Part shown: in pieces, positions 17,837-26,249 of the stretch
Position numbering within the stretch: position 1 is the first letter of the stretch
Layout: each line of letters opens with the position of its first letter
From: Ruegeria_C sp040830705
Lineage (GTDB): Bacteria > Pseudomonadota > Alphaproteobacteria > Rhodobacterales > Rhodobacteraceae
Direction: 5' to 3'
Assembly (NCBI GenBank): GCA_040830705.1
Contig: JBFOME010000009.1
Coordinates: 81,509-145,508, forward strand
Length of the DNA stretch: 64,000 nucleotides
Translations under genes and position numbers: made by a program
Notes under the pieces: model-generated
Databases searched by the model: none
Told to the model about the DNA's origin: nothing
What the model saw: the letters and a program-made list of their open reading frames with translations, nothing else

Positions 17837-19225
17837 TCAGCGCGCCCAGACCGTGACCGGCCCGTCGAGGCCCCGGATCGTCTGGTTCGGATACTCCACC
17901 AAGCCATCTACGGTACCCGACACACCGCCGTTTTCCGCGACAATCTGCGCGCGGGCCTCGGTGCTAACCGCAAACGGCGCGGGCAGCTGGCGCGTTAGCG
18001 ACTCCAGCCGAGAAGCGACATTGACCGCCGATCCGATCACGGCAAATTCCAACCGGTTCGCGCCTATATCGCCCAACACAACTGGGCCATAGTGCAACCC
18101 GATGCCGATCTCGATCTCGGGTAATGCGGAACGATGGCGCTGGAGATTCCAGCGGTCGATCTCGGCCATCATGGCCAAAGCGCAGTGGTAGGCGTTGGTT
18201 GCATCCCGCTCACCGGCAATAGGCGTCCCGAACGTGGCCATCAGCCCGTCGCCCAAGTATTTGTCGAGCGTACCGTGGTGACGGAACACCTCGGTTTCCA
18301 TCCGGGCGTGGAAGGCGCGGAGCATATCCACGACCTCATAGGCGTCCCGCCCAGCGGCGAACCGTGTGAATCCAACGATATCAACAAACAGGATCGCCAC
18401 ATTTTCGCTGCGCACTTGTTTGAGTGGTTCGTCATTCTGCGACAACTGATCGACCACGTTGGGCGAGAAATAGCGCGAGAGATTGGCGCGCTCGCGTTCG
18501 AGGCTGGCATTACTCATCAGCAGAGCATTGAAGCGCCGGACGGTAAACCCAAGCGTCACCGCCACCAAGACGAAGATCACAACCTCTTGAATTCGCAGGC
18601 GAATCAAGAAGTTGTTGGGATCCAGAAAGGCAATGAGCTGTGGGTATCCTGCGAAGGCCACCTGCGCGCGCTCCGTGAGCCCTGGTGCGGGTGTCGACAG
18701 CCACATGTCAGCTATCCAACCGATCGTCCAAATCCCGGCGGTCCAGGCTCCGATCGCCAGCACAGTACGCCAGGAATAGGCCAGCGTCCCGGCCGCGAGG
18801 ATCAGGAAGAAGTATTGAAAATTGTCGAAGCGGTATTGCATCGCATGGGGCATCGCGTCGGCCGCCAGAGGGTTGGGCACCACCAGACCGAAGGTCATGA
18901 GCACAAGATCCACAAAAATCAGCGCAATTTCAGTGCGGGACTGGCCCACGCGGCCAACCCGTCGGATCAGCCATCCGTTGAGGCAAAGGAGCGCCAGAAT
19001 GAAGTGGTAATAGACCACCTCCCAGTTGGGGTTCAGAAAGACCAAAAACACAGCAACGATGGCCATAGTGATCCAGCGCGCGCGTACGGCCAGCTCTAGC
19101 CCTTCACGCTTATGCCGTTCCAATGCGGCTACGGTGTATTTGGTCGGTGCCATCTCGGCGGTTCCGGGCGGAACGGCAGGAGAAATCCCGTTCGGGGAAG
19201 GGACCTGGGCCATCTGATCGGTCAC
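17837..19225 (-). CDS. Membrane adenylate/guanylate cyclase (class III)
   Basis: 462-residue protein with an N-terminal cytoplasmic stretch, about six membrane helices (roughly residues 50-240, for example ITMAIVAVFLVFL and FVDLVLMTFGLVV) and a C-terminal class III cyclase domain. The domain shows AILFVDIVGFTRFA with the first metal Asp, GTLDKYLGDGLMATFGTP with the second, and LEFAVIGSAVNVASRLE for purine and transition-state contacts. Probably makes cAMP in response to a membrane signal. Start set at GTG 19225 because ggaggt lies seven bases upstream; the longer frame to 19279 is not needed. Confidence 0.88.
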   Translation of the reverse strand: MTDQMAQVPSPNGISPAVPPGTAEMAPTKYTVAALERHKREGLELAVRARWITMAIVAVFLVFLNPNWEVVYYHFILALLCLNGWLIRRVGRVGQSRTEIALIFVDLVLMTFGLVVPNPLAADAMPHAMQYRFDNFQYFFLILAAGTLAYSWRTVLAIGAWTAGIWTIGWIADMWLSTPAPGLTERAQVAFAGYPQLIAFLDPNNFLIRLRIQEVVIFVLVAVTLGFTVRRFNALLMSNASLERERANLSRYFSPNVVDQLSQNDEPLKQVRSENVAILFVDIVGFTRFAAGRDAYEVVDMLRAFHARMETEVFRHHGTLDKYLGDGLMATFGTPIAGERDATNAYHCALAMMAEIDRWNLQRHRSALPEIEIGIGLHYGPVVLGDIGANRLEFAVIGSAVNVASRLESLTRQLPAPFAVSTEARAQIVAENGGVSGTVDGLVEYPNQTIRGLDGPVTVWAR

Positions 19226-19291
19226 GGCAATACCTCCGTTGACTGCCATACCACCATGGCGAATGGCGCAGGGCAACAAGATCAGTCTCGC

Positions 19292-19318
19292 AAAAAAGCC
19301 CCGCCATAAAGGCGGGGC
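19292..19318 (-). terminator. Rho-independent terminator of ccrM
   Basis: On the minus strand a perfect 8-base GC stem (gccccgcc / ggcggggc, five-base loop) is followed by six T residues. It lies 60 bases after the ccrM stop and in front of the cyclase gene. Confidence 0.88.
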
Positions 19319-19377
19319 AAGGTTTAGTGCCTTGTGTCAGGCCACAGGCACCGGCGGTATTCTGTTGGTGTGATTGG

Positions 19378-20481
19378 TCAGTTCTGCATCTCGGCGCGGA
19401 TCTGCTGGCGCAGCACATCGATCGGTACTGTCTTGCCATCACGACGGAAGCACCAATAAGTCCAGCCATTGCAGGAAGGCGCATTTTCCAGATGGGCACC
19501 AACCTGGTGGATCGACCCTTTGATATTGTCGCCGACCAGCGTGCCATCGGCCCGTACCTTGGCCTTGTGACGCTGGTTCATCGAAAACAACTCTTCGCCC
19601 GGGCGCAGCATGCCGCGTTCGACCAGTTGTCCGAAGGGCACGCGCGGTTCGGCGCGTTTGCTAGCGCTGACCTGAAGCGCATCGCGATCGAACTTGCGCA
19701 CTTTGGCGATCCGCTTTTCCGCGACCTTGCGATAGGCCTCCTCACGCTCAATCCCGATGAACTCACGGCCCAGCATCTTGGCCACGGCCCCGGTTGTGCC
19801 AGTGCCGAAAAAGGGGTCCAGCACCACATCACCGGGATTGGTGGAGCCCACCAGAATCCGGTGCAGCAGCGCTTCCGGCTTTTGCGTCGGATGCGCCTTA
19901 TCGCCCTTGTCATCTTTCAGTCGCTCATGCCCAGTGCAGATCGGCAGCACCCAATCACTGCGCATCTGAACACCCTCATTCAGCGCCTTGAGCGCCTCGT
20001 AGTTGAACGTGTATTTCGCGCCTTCGGCCTTGGAGGCCCAGATCATTGTCTCATGCGCATTGGTGTAACGTTTGCCCCGGAAATTCGGCATCGGGTTCGA
20101 CTTGCGCCACACCACATCGTTGAGAATCCAGTAACCTTCGTCCTGCAAGGTCGCCCCTACGCGGAAGATGTTGTGGTAGGAACCGATCACCCAGATCGCG
20201 CCATTGGGCTTCAGTAGACGGCGGGCCGCCTTCAGCCACGCCTTGGTGAACTGGTCATAGGCCCGGAAGCTGGAAAACTGATCCCAATCGTCATCCACCG
20301 CATCAACCTGACTGTTATCGGGGCGATGCAATTGACCTTTGAGCTGCAAGTTATAGGGCGGATCAGCAAAGATCAGATCGACACACCCCTCCGGCAGACT
20401 GTTCATCACATCGATGCAGTCCCCGGCAATGATCGAGTTTAAAGGGAGCGCAACTGCGCCCTTCGTCTTGGTTTTCGTCAT
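19378..20481 (-). CDS. ccrM: CcrM-type adenine-N6 DNA methyltransferase (GANTC)
   Basis: Cell-cycle-regulated solitary methyltransferase that methylates adenine in GANTC just before division in alphaproteobacteria. 367 residues. Beta-class order is seen: IFADPPYNLQLKG (catalytic DPPY) near residue 40 and VLDPFFGTGTTGAVAKMLGR (SAM-binding FxGxG) near 215, then IGIEREEAY. The C-terminal RAMA-like DNA-recognition domain is present (HKAKVRADGTLV ... SCNGWTYW). No restriction enzyme is adjacent, as expected for CcrM. The ATG at 20481 follows gagg; TTG at 20493 is less likely. The upstream gap contains three GANTC sites, and a strong terminator follows. Confidence 0.95.
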   Translation of the reverse strand: MTKTKTKGAVALPLNSIIAGDCIDVMNSLPEGCVDLIFADPPYNLQLKGQLHRPDNSQVDAVDDDWDQFSSFRAYDQFTKAWLKAARRLLKPNGAIWVIGSYHNIFRVGATLQDEGYWILNDVVWRKSNPMPNFRGKRYTNAHETMIWASKAEGAKYTFNYEALKALNEGVQMRSDWVLPICTGHERLKDDKGDKAHPTQKPEALLHRILVGSTNPGDVVLDPFFGTGTTGAVAKMLGREFIGIEREEAYRKVAEKRIAKVRKFDRDALQVSASKRAEPRVPFGQLVERGMLRPGEELFSMNQRHKAKVRADGTLVGDNIKGSIHQVGAHLENAPSCNGWTYWCFRRDGKTVPIDVLRQQIRAEMQN

Positions 20482-20536
20482 TTTCTGCCTCAAGTTCCGC
20501 GGCGCATTTTTGCGCTCATCTGGTTGTGATCAGGAT

Positions 20537-20575
20537 GAGTCAAAGCGGATTCGGCGTCAAATTCTTTTTTGAATC
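20537..20575. promoter_or_regulatory. Cluster of three GANTC sites upstream of ccrM
   Basis: GAGTC (20537-20541), GATTC (20548-20552) and GAATC (20571-20575) sit within 39 bases in the short gap between rnhB and ccrM, 56 to 94 bases before the ccrM start. Methylation of GANTC in the ccrM promoter represses it in Caulobacter; the same feedback is inferred here. Confidence 0.6.
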
Positions 20576-20588
20576 AAGAGGTTACGAT

Positions 20589-21206
20589 TTACTCTTGATA
20601 CAAGATATTGTGTACCGGCTTGAAGGAACGTCTATGATGTGGGGTTGGCCCAAGATTTCGGAGCGCCGTTCTATGCTCCTTCGTCGGATATCCCTTGTTT
20701 CGGGCCCACCCGTATTCCGGGTGCTGTTGCGCCAAATCCACCATCACCCGATCACGGTGCATTTTTGCCACGATGGAGGCAGCGGCGATCGAAACCGAGC
20801 GGGTATCGCCCTTGATCACCGGCTGCGCCGGCAGGGCAAGGTCCTTGGGGATCAGGTTACCGTCGATCAACAAATAGTCGGGCGCCGGGTCCATGGCTGC
20901 AACCGCTCGCATCATCGCCAGATGCGCCGCACGCAGAATGTTGTGCATCTCGATCTCTTCGACGCTCGCCTCTGCCACTGCAACCTCGGCACGCGCCAGC
21001 AACTGCTCCTCCAGCGCCGCGCGGCGCTTTTCGGTCAGTTTCTTTGAATCGTTCAACCCGTCGGGTATGTCATCGGGGTTCAGAATGACCGCAGCCGCCA
21101 TGACCGGCCCGGCCAACGGGCCGCGCCCGACTTCATCCACACCTGCGATACGGTGATATCCGCGCCCGCGCAGGAACTCTTCCAACTGAAAATCCGGTAG
21201 TGACAT
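20589..21206 (-). CDS. rnhB: Ribonuclease HII
   Basis: Cleaves RNA in RNA-DNA hybrids and single embedded ribonucleotides. 205 residues. The catalytic DEDD set is visible: GVDEVGRGPLAGPVMAAAV with Asp-Glu, YLLIDGN with Asp, and the last acidic residue in the VAKMHRDRVM segment; KGDTRSVSIAAASIVAK is the family signature. The start is placed at the ATG at 21206 (SLPDFQLEEFL); the open frame runs 78 codons further but that part has no family similarity. It lies directly upstream of ccrM on the same strand, a linkage often seen in this class. Confidence 0.93.
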   Translation of the reverse strand: MSLPDFQLEEFLRGRGYHRIAGVDEVGRGPLAGPVMAAAVILNPDDIPDGLNDSKKLTEKRRAALEEQLLARAEVAVAEASVEEIEMHNILRAAHLAMMRAVAAMDPAPDYLLIDGNLIPKDLALPAQPVIKGDTRSVSIAAASIVAKMHRDRVMVDLAQQHPEYGWARNKGYPTKEHRTALRNLGPTPHHRRSFKPVHNILYQE

Positions 21207-21280
21207 GTGCATGGCAAAGCGTGTTTGCCGTCCAGACGCAAGCAAAATGGAGAGAGGGGATGCCTCTCTCTCCGCCTGTG

Positions 21281-21300
21281 CGGCCTGTTTCATCAGGCCG
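21281..21300 (-). terminator. Stem-loop after the small exported protein gene
   Basis: A perfect 7-base stem (cggcctg / caggccg, loop tttcat) lies 22 bases beyond the stop of the minus-strand gene ending at 21322. A second imperfect stem of ggagag / ctctcc type is at about 21249-21273. There is no clear T-run, so termination is only suggested. Confidence 0.4.
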
Positions 21301-21321
21301 TCACTGCTCGATAACTCTTGA

Positions 21322-21777
21322 TCAGTCCGCGATGCGATAACCACTCCGACGCAGGCAACGCGGCTCATATGCTTTGCGTGTACGCTCGCCGTTCCAGTAG
21401 GTGATCTGACATTGCTGTGGCAGAGAAGCGGCGTGCTCATAGTGGCGTCGCAGGCATTTCCGTTTCATCAGCGGAGCGTTCGACGGGTACCCATTGACGG
21501 CTTTGAGGCAACGGCGCGGCAGATCGTATTTCGCCACTTGTGGCGGCAAGGGCCGGACCGATTGGATTTGCGGGACCTGCGGTACTTGGTTCCGCGTAAC
21601 CGTTGCGCGCTCACGTTTCTTCTTTTCGTTTTTGCGATGCAGCACCACCCCCAGAATGGTCAGCGCAGCCAGCCCGCCCAGAACCTTTGCCGTATCGTCA
21701 GCGCGGGCGGGTGCAGCAGAAATCACTGTGATGGCAAGCGCCAGAGAGACAATCAATGCGATGAATTTACGGTGCAT
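21322..21777 (-). CDS. Small exported protein of unknown function
   Basis: 151 residues from the ATG at 21777. A Sec signal peptide (FIALIVSLALAITVISAAPARA) is followed by VLGGLAALTILGVVLHRKN, a possible membrane helix, then a basic linker. The C-terminal part is Cys- and Arg-rich (LPRRCLKAVNG, RKCLRRHY, PQQCQITYWNGERTR, PRCLRRSGYRI), with four cysteines that could form two disulfides. I do not recognise a named domain. The open frame extends to 21954, but the signal peptide and a nearby aaagga site favour 21777. Divergent from the next small exported gene. Confidence 0.7.
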   Translation of the reverse strand: MHRKFIALIVSLALAITVISAAPARADDTAKVLGGLAALTILGVVLHRKNEKKKRERATVTRNQVPQVPQIQSVRPLPPQVAKYDLPRRCLKAVNGYPSNAPLMKRKCLRRHYEHAASLPQQCQITYWNGERTRKAYEPRCLRRSGYRIAD

Positions 21778-21952
21778 CAGAGGGGTCCTTTCAGTCCGAA
21801 CATGCCGGCGCCGGAAGACGCGAGCGGTGATGTCCCGAAATTGGGGCGGGCGGGTCCGGCCAAGCAATATCGCCCGTCTGTTATCCGATATCAGCCGGCC
21901 CAGCGCCTTGTTGTTATTGAATAACCGCCCCGGCACACGCAGGATGGGATGC

Positions 21953-22243
21953 ATGAAACAGATTGCTTTCCTGACCCTCGTTCTGGCCCTGTCCGCCCTG
22001 CCCCGCGCCAGCCAGGCGGCCGAATGCTATGCAGACTACAAGGCTAAGCAGGACGCCCCGCTGAAACTGCATTACGGCGTAATGCAGGTCAGCGGCCCTT
22101 GCTCAGCGGCACAAGCCCAGACCGAACTGTCGCAGCGCCTGTCGGCCAATGGCTGGACGCTGCTCAACGTGATATCCGTTTTCGGCCCCGATGGGCTGCA
22201 GCAAAGGAAGGCTGATGCCGGACCCTACTATCTCAGTTTCTGA
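21953..22243 (+). CDS. Small periplasmic protein, DUF4177-like end
   Basis: 96 residues: a signal peptide (KQIAFLTLVLALSALPRASQA) then a roughly 75-residue mature part starting AECYADYKAKQD. The segment LSQRLSANGWTLLNVISVFG resembles the LNxxGxEGWELV motif of DUF4177 proteins, but this is a weak resemblance. Two cysteines could pair. Function unknown. The ATG at 21953 follows gcaggatggg. The next gene starts inside it, 29 bases before its stop, so the two are probably made together. Confidence 0.72.
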   Translation: MKQIAFLTLVLALSALPRASQAAECYADYKAKQDAPLKLHYGVMQVSGPCSAAQAQTELSQRLSANGWTLLNVISVFGPDGLQQRKADAGPYYLSF

Positions 22244-22916
22244 AACTCGCCGCTCCGGCGCACGCCTTGTCGGATTCGGGATCGCTGCCATCGTCGTCAT
22301 CCTCGCCACCGCTGCGGTCTTTCTGATCCTGACCCTGCCAGATGCCAACGCATTCAACGCGCGGGTCGAGAGGGTTTTTGTCGAAAACGATCTGACCACG
22401 CAGGCCGAGATCAAACTGCTTGAGATCCTGGCCCAATCCGGCACCGCTTTTGGCGATACGCTTGCCAGCTACCGGATGGTTATCTTTGTGCTGCTGGTCT
22501 TTGCCAGCGCCATGCTGATCGCCGCGCTGATCTTTCTTGTCATGCTGACCCAGTTCAACCGCCGCATGGCACAGATCGAGCGCGCAGGGATTCAGGTCAA
22601 TTCACTGCTGATCAGCCGCGAGGAAAACACCGTCTATCTCAACAACATGGATTTCAAGCTGACCCCGGCGGCCATCGAAACCCTCTCTGTTCTGGCAGAG
22701 GCGCGGCTGGATGATGACGTACTGTCTGGCGCCGAGATCGAGGCCGTGATCTCGGGCCGAAATGCCGCCGATTGCGAGGAAGCTGCCGGCGCCACCCGCA
22801 TAAAACGGCTGCGTGACACGCTGGGCAACCAGATGATCAGCGCGCTGTTGGTCAAGAACATCGCCCGGCGCGGCTATATGCTGGCTATAGAAAAAGACGT
22901 GATTCAGATGGTCTGA
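22215..22916 (+). CDS. Membrane-anchored winged-helix protein
   Basis: 233 residues. Two membrane helices (about 18-41 and 88-111) enclose a periplasmic loop of about 45 residues, and the C-terminal cytoplasmic part (about 130-225) has the shape of an OmpR-type winged helix: SLLISREENTVYLNNMDFKLTPAAIETLSVL, then IKRLRDTLG and VKNIARRGYML, the wing. The topology is the reverse of ToxR/CadC, with DNA-binding part at the C-terminus. It may be a one-component transcription regulator or a degenerate signalling protein. Start at ATG 22215 has aaggaagg just upstream; it overlaps the preceding small periplasmic gene. Confidence 0.7.
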   Translation: MPDPTISVSETRRSGARLVGFGIAAIVVILATAAVFLILTLPDANAFNARVERVFVENDLTTQAEIKLLEILAQSGTAFGDTLASYRMVIFVLLVFASAMLIAALIFLVMLTQFNRRMAQIERAGIQVNSLLISREENTVYLNNMDFKLTPAAIETLSVLAEARLDDDVLSGAEIEAVISGRNAADCEEAAGATRIKRLRDTLGNQMISALLVKNIARRGYMLAIEKDVIQMV

Positions 22917-23000
22917 GCGACAAAAAAACTGGCCGTTGCACTTGGATTCGCTCCGACCTGCCCCCATCCTTATGGACCTGGGCGACAGGGAGAACGAACA

Positions 23001-24578
23001 ATGAACGTACACGCCTCGCCAAACGCAGACGGATACCGCATCGAAATCGAGAGACTGCCGGGTCGGGTCACCCTATGGCGCGATGGTATCGAATTGGCGT
23101 CAAGCACGCGCGCCCGAGTCATGTATGAGACGCGCTTGCCGCCTGCGCTTTATTTTCCGCGTGAGGATGTGAAGGTGCCGCTGAGCGAGGTCACGGAACT
23201 ACAGACCTTCTGCCCCTTCAAGGGCACCGCAACCTATCACGACATCCATCTGCCCGGCGAAGTTCTGACGGACTCGGTTTGGGCATACGAGGATGCGCTG
23301 CCCGAGAGCCGCGAGATCCAGGGGTGCGTCGGCTTCCTGCCAGATGCCTATACCAAGGTCGATCTGGGCGAGAACAGATTGCGTGGCGGCGGCGATGGCA
23401 ATATCAGCGGCCCGCTGATCGACTGGCTGATGCGCGGTGCCTCATCGCTGAAGACACCCGAGGATTTCACGCGCGAATTGGCCCAAAAAATGTGCGAGCA
23501 CGGGATCGCCGTGTCGCGTTTGAGCATCCTTGTCTGGTCGCTCCATCCGCTAATCGCCTGCAAGCATTATATCTGGGATAGGGACGAGGATGAGATCTCG
23601 ACCTATGCGCCAACCTACGAAATCTACGATCACCCGGCCTATCAGAACAGCCCGCTGCGCCATGTGTCTAACGGCGCGGGAGGGGTTCGCCAGCGCCTGA
23701 CCGACACGCATCTGGAAAACAGTTTTCCAATCATGGAAGACTTGCGCCGGAAGGGTGCGACCGACTATGTCGCGATGCCACTGCCGTTTTCGGATGGCCG
23801 GACCAATGTACTGACCCTGACCAGCGATCACCCCGATGGATTGACCACCGCCAATCTCGGATTGGTCTTTGAGTGTTCCACCGTGATCGGTCGCTATTAT
23901 GAAGTGTTCATGCAGCGCGAGAACGCGCAGGCATTGCTTGAAACCTATGTGGGCAAGCGATCGGGCGCGCGCGTTCTGGGCGGCGAGATTCGGCGCGGCG
24001 ACGGCGACGAGATCGACGCCGCGATCATGTTCTGCGACCTGCGCGGTTCTGCCCGGCTGGAAGAAGAGATGGAGCGGGACGACTATATCGCGCTGCTGAA
24101 CACCTTCTTCGAAACGGTGTCCGGAGTGGTGCATCAACATGGCGGTGAGGTTCTGAAATTCATCGGTGATGCTGTCCTTGCGGTATTTCCGGCTGGCGAT
24201 GACGCCGAACAGGCACGCCGCGACGCACTAGAATCCGCGGCCGAAATCGTGGGCTGCGTAAGGCGGGAATGCATCGCCGATACCGGTGCATCATACGATT
24301 GCGCCATCGGGCTAGCTTATGGGCGCGTGACCTATGGCAATGTAGGCTCGCGCGAGCGTCTGGATTTCACCGTCATCGGTCAGGCCGCAAATGTCGCGGC
24401 ACGGCTTGGCGATCATGGCAAGACCATCGGTCACCGTATCGTAGTGGCAGAGGACATGCTTCCGCCTGAAACAGACTGCCACCCTCTGGGTGCGCTGAAA
24501 CTGCACAACGTGTCACAGCCAGTGAACTCTTTTGCCTATGCAGCAACAGATACGGCCATGCACTGCGCGCCAGAATAG
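23001..24578 (+). CDS. DUF427 - adenylate/guanylate cyclase fusion
   Basis: 525-residue cytoplasmic protein. Residues about 10-115 form a DUF427 domain (RVTLWRDGIELASSTRARVMYE, TFCPFKGTATYHDI, VWAYEDALPE). The middle (about 140-320) resembles a GAF-like sensor region without a named match. The C-terminus is a class III cyclase domain with AAIMFCDLRGSARLEEEM (metal Asp about residue 344), LKFIGDAVLAVFP (Asp about 389) and LDFTVIGQAANVAARL. It probably makes cAMP under control of the two upstream domains. No membrane helix. The gene stands alone, 84 bases after the winged-helix gene. Confidence 0.85.
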   Translation: MNVHASPNADGYRIEIERLPGRVTLWRDGIELASSTRARVMYETRLPPALYFPREDVKVPLSEVTELQTFCPFKGTATYHDIHLPGEVLTDSVWAYEDALPESREIQGCVGFLPDAYTKVDLGENRLRGGGDGNISGPLIDWLMRGASSLKTPEDFTRELAQKMCEHGIAVSRLSILVWSLHPLIACKHYIWDRDEDEISTYAPTYEIYDHPAYQNSPLRHVSNGAGGVRQRLTDTHLENSFPIMEDLRRKGATDYVAMPLPFSDGRTNVLTLTSDHPDGLTTANLGLVFECSTVIGRYYEVFMQRENAQALLETYVGKRSGARVLGGEIRRGDGDEIDAAIMFCDLRGSARLEEEMERDDYIALLNTFFETVSGVVHQHGGEVLKFIGDAVLAVFPAGDDAEQARRDALESAAEIVGCVRRECIADTGASYDCAIGLAYGRVTYGNVGSRERLDFTVIGQAANVAARLGDHGKTIGHRIVVAEDMLPPETDCHPLGALKLHNVSQPVNSFAYAATDTAMHCAPE

Positions 24579-24613
24579 CCCACAGGCCTTTTGGCGTTCG
24601 ACCCGCCAACTGC

Positions 24614-25405
24614 TCACGCCTGCAGCAAGCTGAGCGCAATTGCGGCCGAGGATTGCTGGCCCGCGAAAGATGCGATCTGCGCCCGCGCCAGATAGAGATG
24701 GGTTGTCTTTTCCATCGCCTCTGGGTCCGAAAGTTCCGCCAGATCGCTGAGACCGGTTGCGGATGTAAACCGGTCCCGGAACACTTCAACCTGTTTGTCG
24801 AGATCGACCGAAGCGAAACTGCGAGGCAAACCAAGTGCCGTTTCGAACATTGTTCGCAAAGGAGGCAACCCAATAATGTTCAGCCACATTGTGGTCTCAG
24901 ACCCGCCGCCTGCAGCAATTTCCGCCAGTTCATGTTGCGCATAAAGCGCGATCCGCATGGTCTCGTCGCTTTCTCCGATCGCGGTCTCAAAGGCTTGGGT
25001 TTGGTATTTGTTGACGACGTCCTCCATGAAGGTCGTCAAAGCCGTTTTCGGAAATGCGCTTGGCCCGAACCCAAAGGCGTCGCTAAACGCGCGGTAGCGT
25101 TTGTCAGCCAACCGGTTGGCCAGTGCGTCCTGAGCCGACGTTCCGTCCTCCAGAATCTTCTGCACGAAGAACCTATTGTTCAAGTCGGACTCGAGCCCAA
25201 ATGCCCCGAGCGCGACCTTCAGAAGCGTACGATCCGCGACCAGTTCCCGTGCCGAACTGACATTGGCGATTTCCTTCAGAAAGTGCTGCGTTTCGCGCTT
25301 GATCTGGGGCGAAGCGGCAAGCGCCTCTTGTTGATGCGTTTGTGTCCTTTGCAGGAACTGCCATCCGGTAATTCCGCCAAAGGGAACAACCGGACGGAAC
25401 GTCAC
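24614..25405 (-). CDS. DUF1217 flagellar-cluster protein
   Basis: 263 residues of the DUF1217 type found in alphaproteobacterial flagellar clusters. Typical pieces are GITGWQFLQRTQTHQQEAL, the repeated QxFLxxxxxxxSARELVADRTLLKVALGAFGLE layout, FVQKILEDGT, LADKRYRAFSDAFGFG and the later YQTQAFETAIGESDETMRIAL. Likely an extracellular or structural flagellar component; exact role unknown. I place the start at a GTG (25405) whose last bases form GTGA with the flbT stop; the longer frame to 25468 would run 22 codons into flbT. Last gene of the flaF-flbT group. Confidence 0.85.
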   Translation of the reverse strand: MTFRPVVPFGGITGWQFLQRTQTHQQEALAASPQIKRETQHFLKEIANVSSARELVADRTLLKVALGAFGLESDLNNRFFVQKILEDGTSAQDALANRLADKRYRAFSDAFGFGPSAFPKTALTTFMEDVVNKYQTQAFETAIGESDETMRIALYAQHELAEIAAGGGSETTMWLNIIGLPPLRTMFETALGLPRSFASVDLDKQVEVFRDRFTSATGLSDLAELSDPEAMEKTTHLYLARAQIASFAGQQSSAAIALSLLQA

Positions 25406-25806
25406 TGTTGCCGCAGCGCCAGCACGCGGTCTTCGCGTGGCAAAAGCGCCCTCAGGGCTTTCAGACAACGGTAGTGATGCTCACCGATCAGCGCGTCTGT
25501 GGCCTCGGCCAGCGCCGAACGGCTATCGTGATCGGTAAAGACCTGGCTCAGCTCTTCGATCCGGCGCAGCAAGGCATGTTTCGCGTCGCCCGGATCGCAA
25601 TCGCCGGACAAAACAAGCTGCAGGGCATAGCAGGCACGCCGCACCGGGGTTGTCGCATCGGTCGGATGTATCGCATCGCGCAAGCGCAGAATATTGGCAT
25701 CGGGTGTGACAATGGACAAGCGCCCGCGCCGGTCGCCATTTTCGATCACGGCACCGTTGATCAACACCCTTTCTTTGGGTGCAAGTTTCAAAACAAGGCC
25801 CGCCAT
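25402..25806 (-). CDS. flbT: Flagellar biosynthesis repressor FlbT
   Basis: RNA-binding post-transcriptional regulator that acts on the flagellin mRNA leader. 134 residues, beginning AGLVLKLAPKERVLINGAVI followed by NGDRRGRLSIVTPDANILRL and ending with the acidic/basic helix region LLPREDRVLALRQQ. The open frame extends to 26169, but that part lies out of frame across flaF and has no similarity; the ATG at 25806, two bases after flaF ends, is the sensible start. It sits between flaF and the DUF1217 gene and downstream of flagellin, the usual alphaproteobacterial order. Confidence 0.93.
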   Translation of the reverse strand: MAGLVLKLAPKERVLINGAVIENGDRRGRLSIVTPDANILRLRDAIHPTDATTPVRRACYALQLVLSGDCDPGDAKHALLRRIEELSQVFTDHDSRSALAEATDALIGEHHYRCLKALRALLPREDRVLALRQQ

Positions 25807-25807
25807 A

Positions 25808-26179
25808 TCAGGATGCCCCGCTGCGCAATCCGCGCAGGATGGATGTGTTGATCTCAAGCAGCGGTGCAACGCTTGCCTTTCGAGCCAGGACAAGGCTGGT
25901 GTGGTGATCCACAAACTCGGCCAAATAGAACAAACGGGCCCGCAGATCGGTTGGCAATCCGTTTTCCGGGCTTGCCACATCTGTCGCAAATATCGTCCAG
26001 AGCCGTTTGTTGTCGTGTAGAGCATGAGCCAGCAGGGGATAGTCTGCGGCCTCGCCATCTGCAGATGCGCGAATGCGGTGGGTGATCCGCGCAAGTGTTT
26101 CATATTCCGCATCTTTCGGAGTGCGGGTCGCGGCCGAATTGCTCGAATAGGCCTGTCGGGCGGTTGCAAGCGCGTTCAC
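25808..26179 (-). CDS. flaF: Flagellar biosynthesis regulator FlaF
   Basis: 123-residue helical protein required for flagellin secretion or synthesis; in Caulobacter it counteracts FlbT. Diagnostic segments are ALATARQAYSSNSAATRTPK, YETLARITHRI, LAHALHDNKRLWTIFATDVA and LRARLFYLAEFVDHHTSLVL. It lies 70 bases downstream of flagellin, beyond a stem-loop terminator, and one base before flbT starts, so flaF and flbT are co-transcribed. Confidence 0.95.
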   Translation of the reverse strand: MNALATARQAYSSNSAATRTPKDAEYETLARITHRIRASADGEAADYPLLAHALHDNKRLWTIFATDVASPENGLPTDLRARLFYLAEFVDHHTSLVLARKASVAPLLEINTSILRGLRSGAS

Positions 26180-26215
26180 TGTCGATCCTTACCTGATGAG
26201 GGTCTGAAAATAGGC

Positions 26216-26240
26216 GGCCGGGGCAAAAACGACCCCGGCC
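26216..26240 (-). terminator. Flagellin terminator
   Basis: Perfect 8-base stem (ggccgggg / ccccggcc, nine-base loop) 10 bases after the flagellin stop, followed on the minus strand by gcctatttt. It separates flagellin from flaF and would allow abundant flagellin mRNA with partial read-through into flaF-flbT. Confidence 0.8.
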
Positions 26241-26249
26241 ACCAAAAGC

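Noticed and set aside
18134..19099. 321-codon plus-strand open frame
   Set aside because: Antisense of the membrane cyclase; no recognisable features.
19327..20217. 296-codon plus-strand open frame
   Set aside because: Antisense of ccrM, whose motifs are complete.
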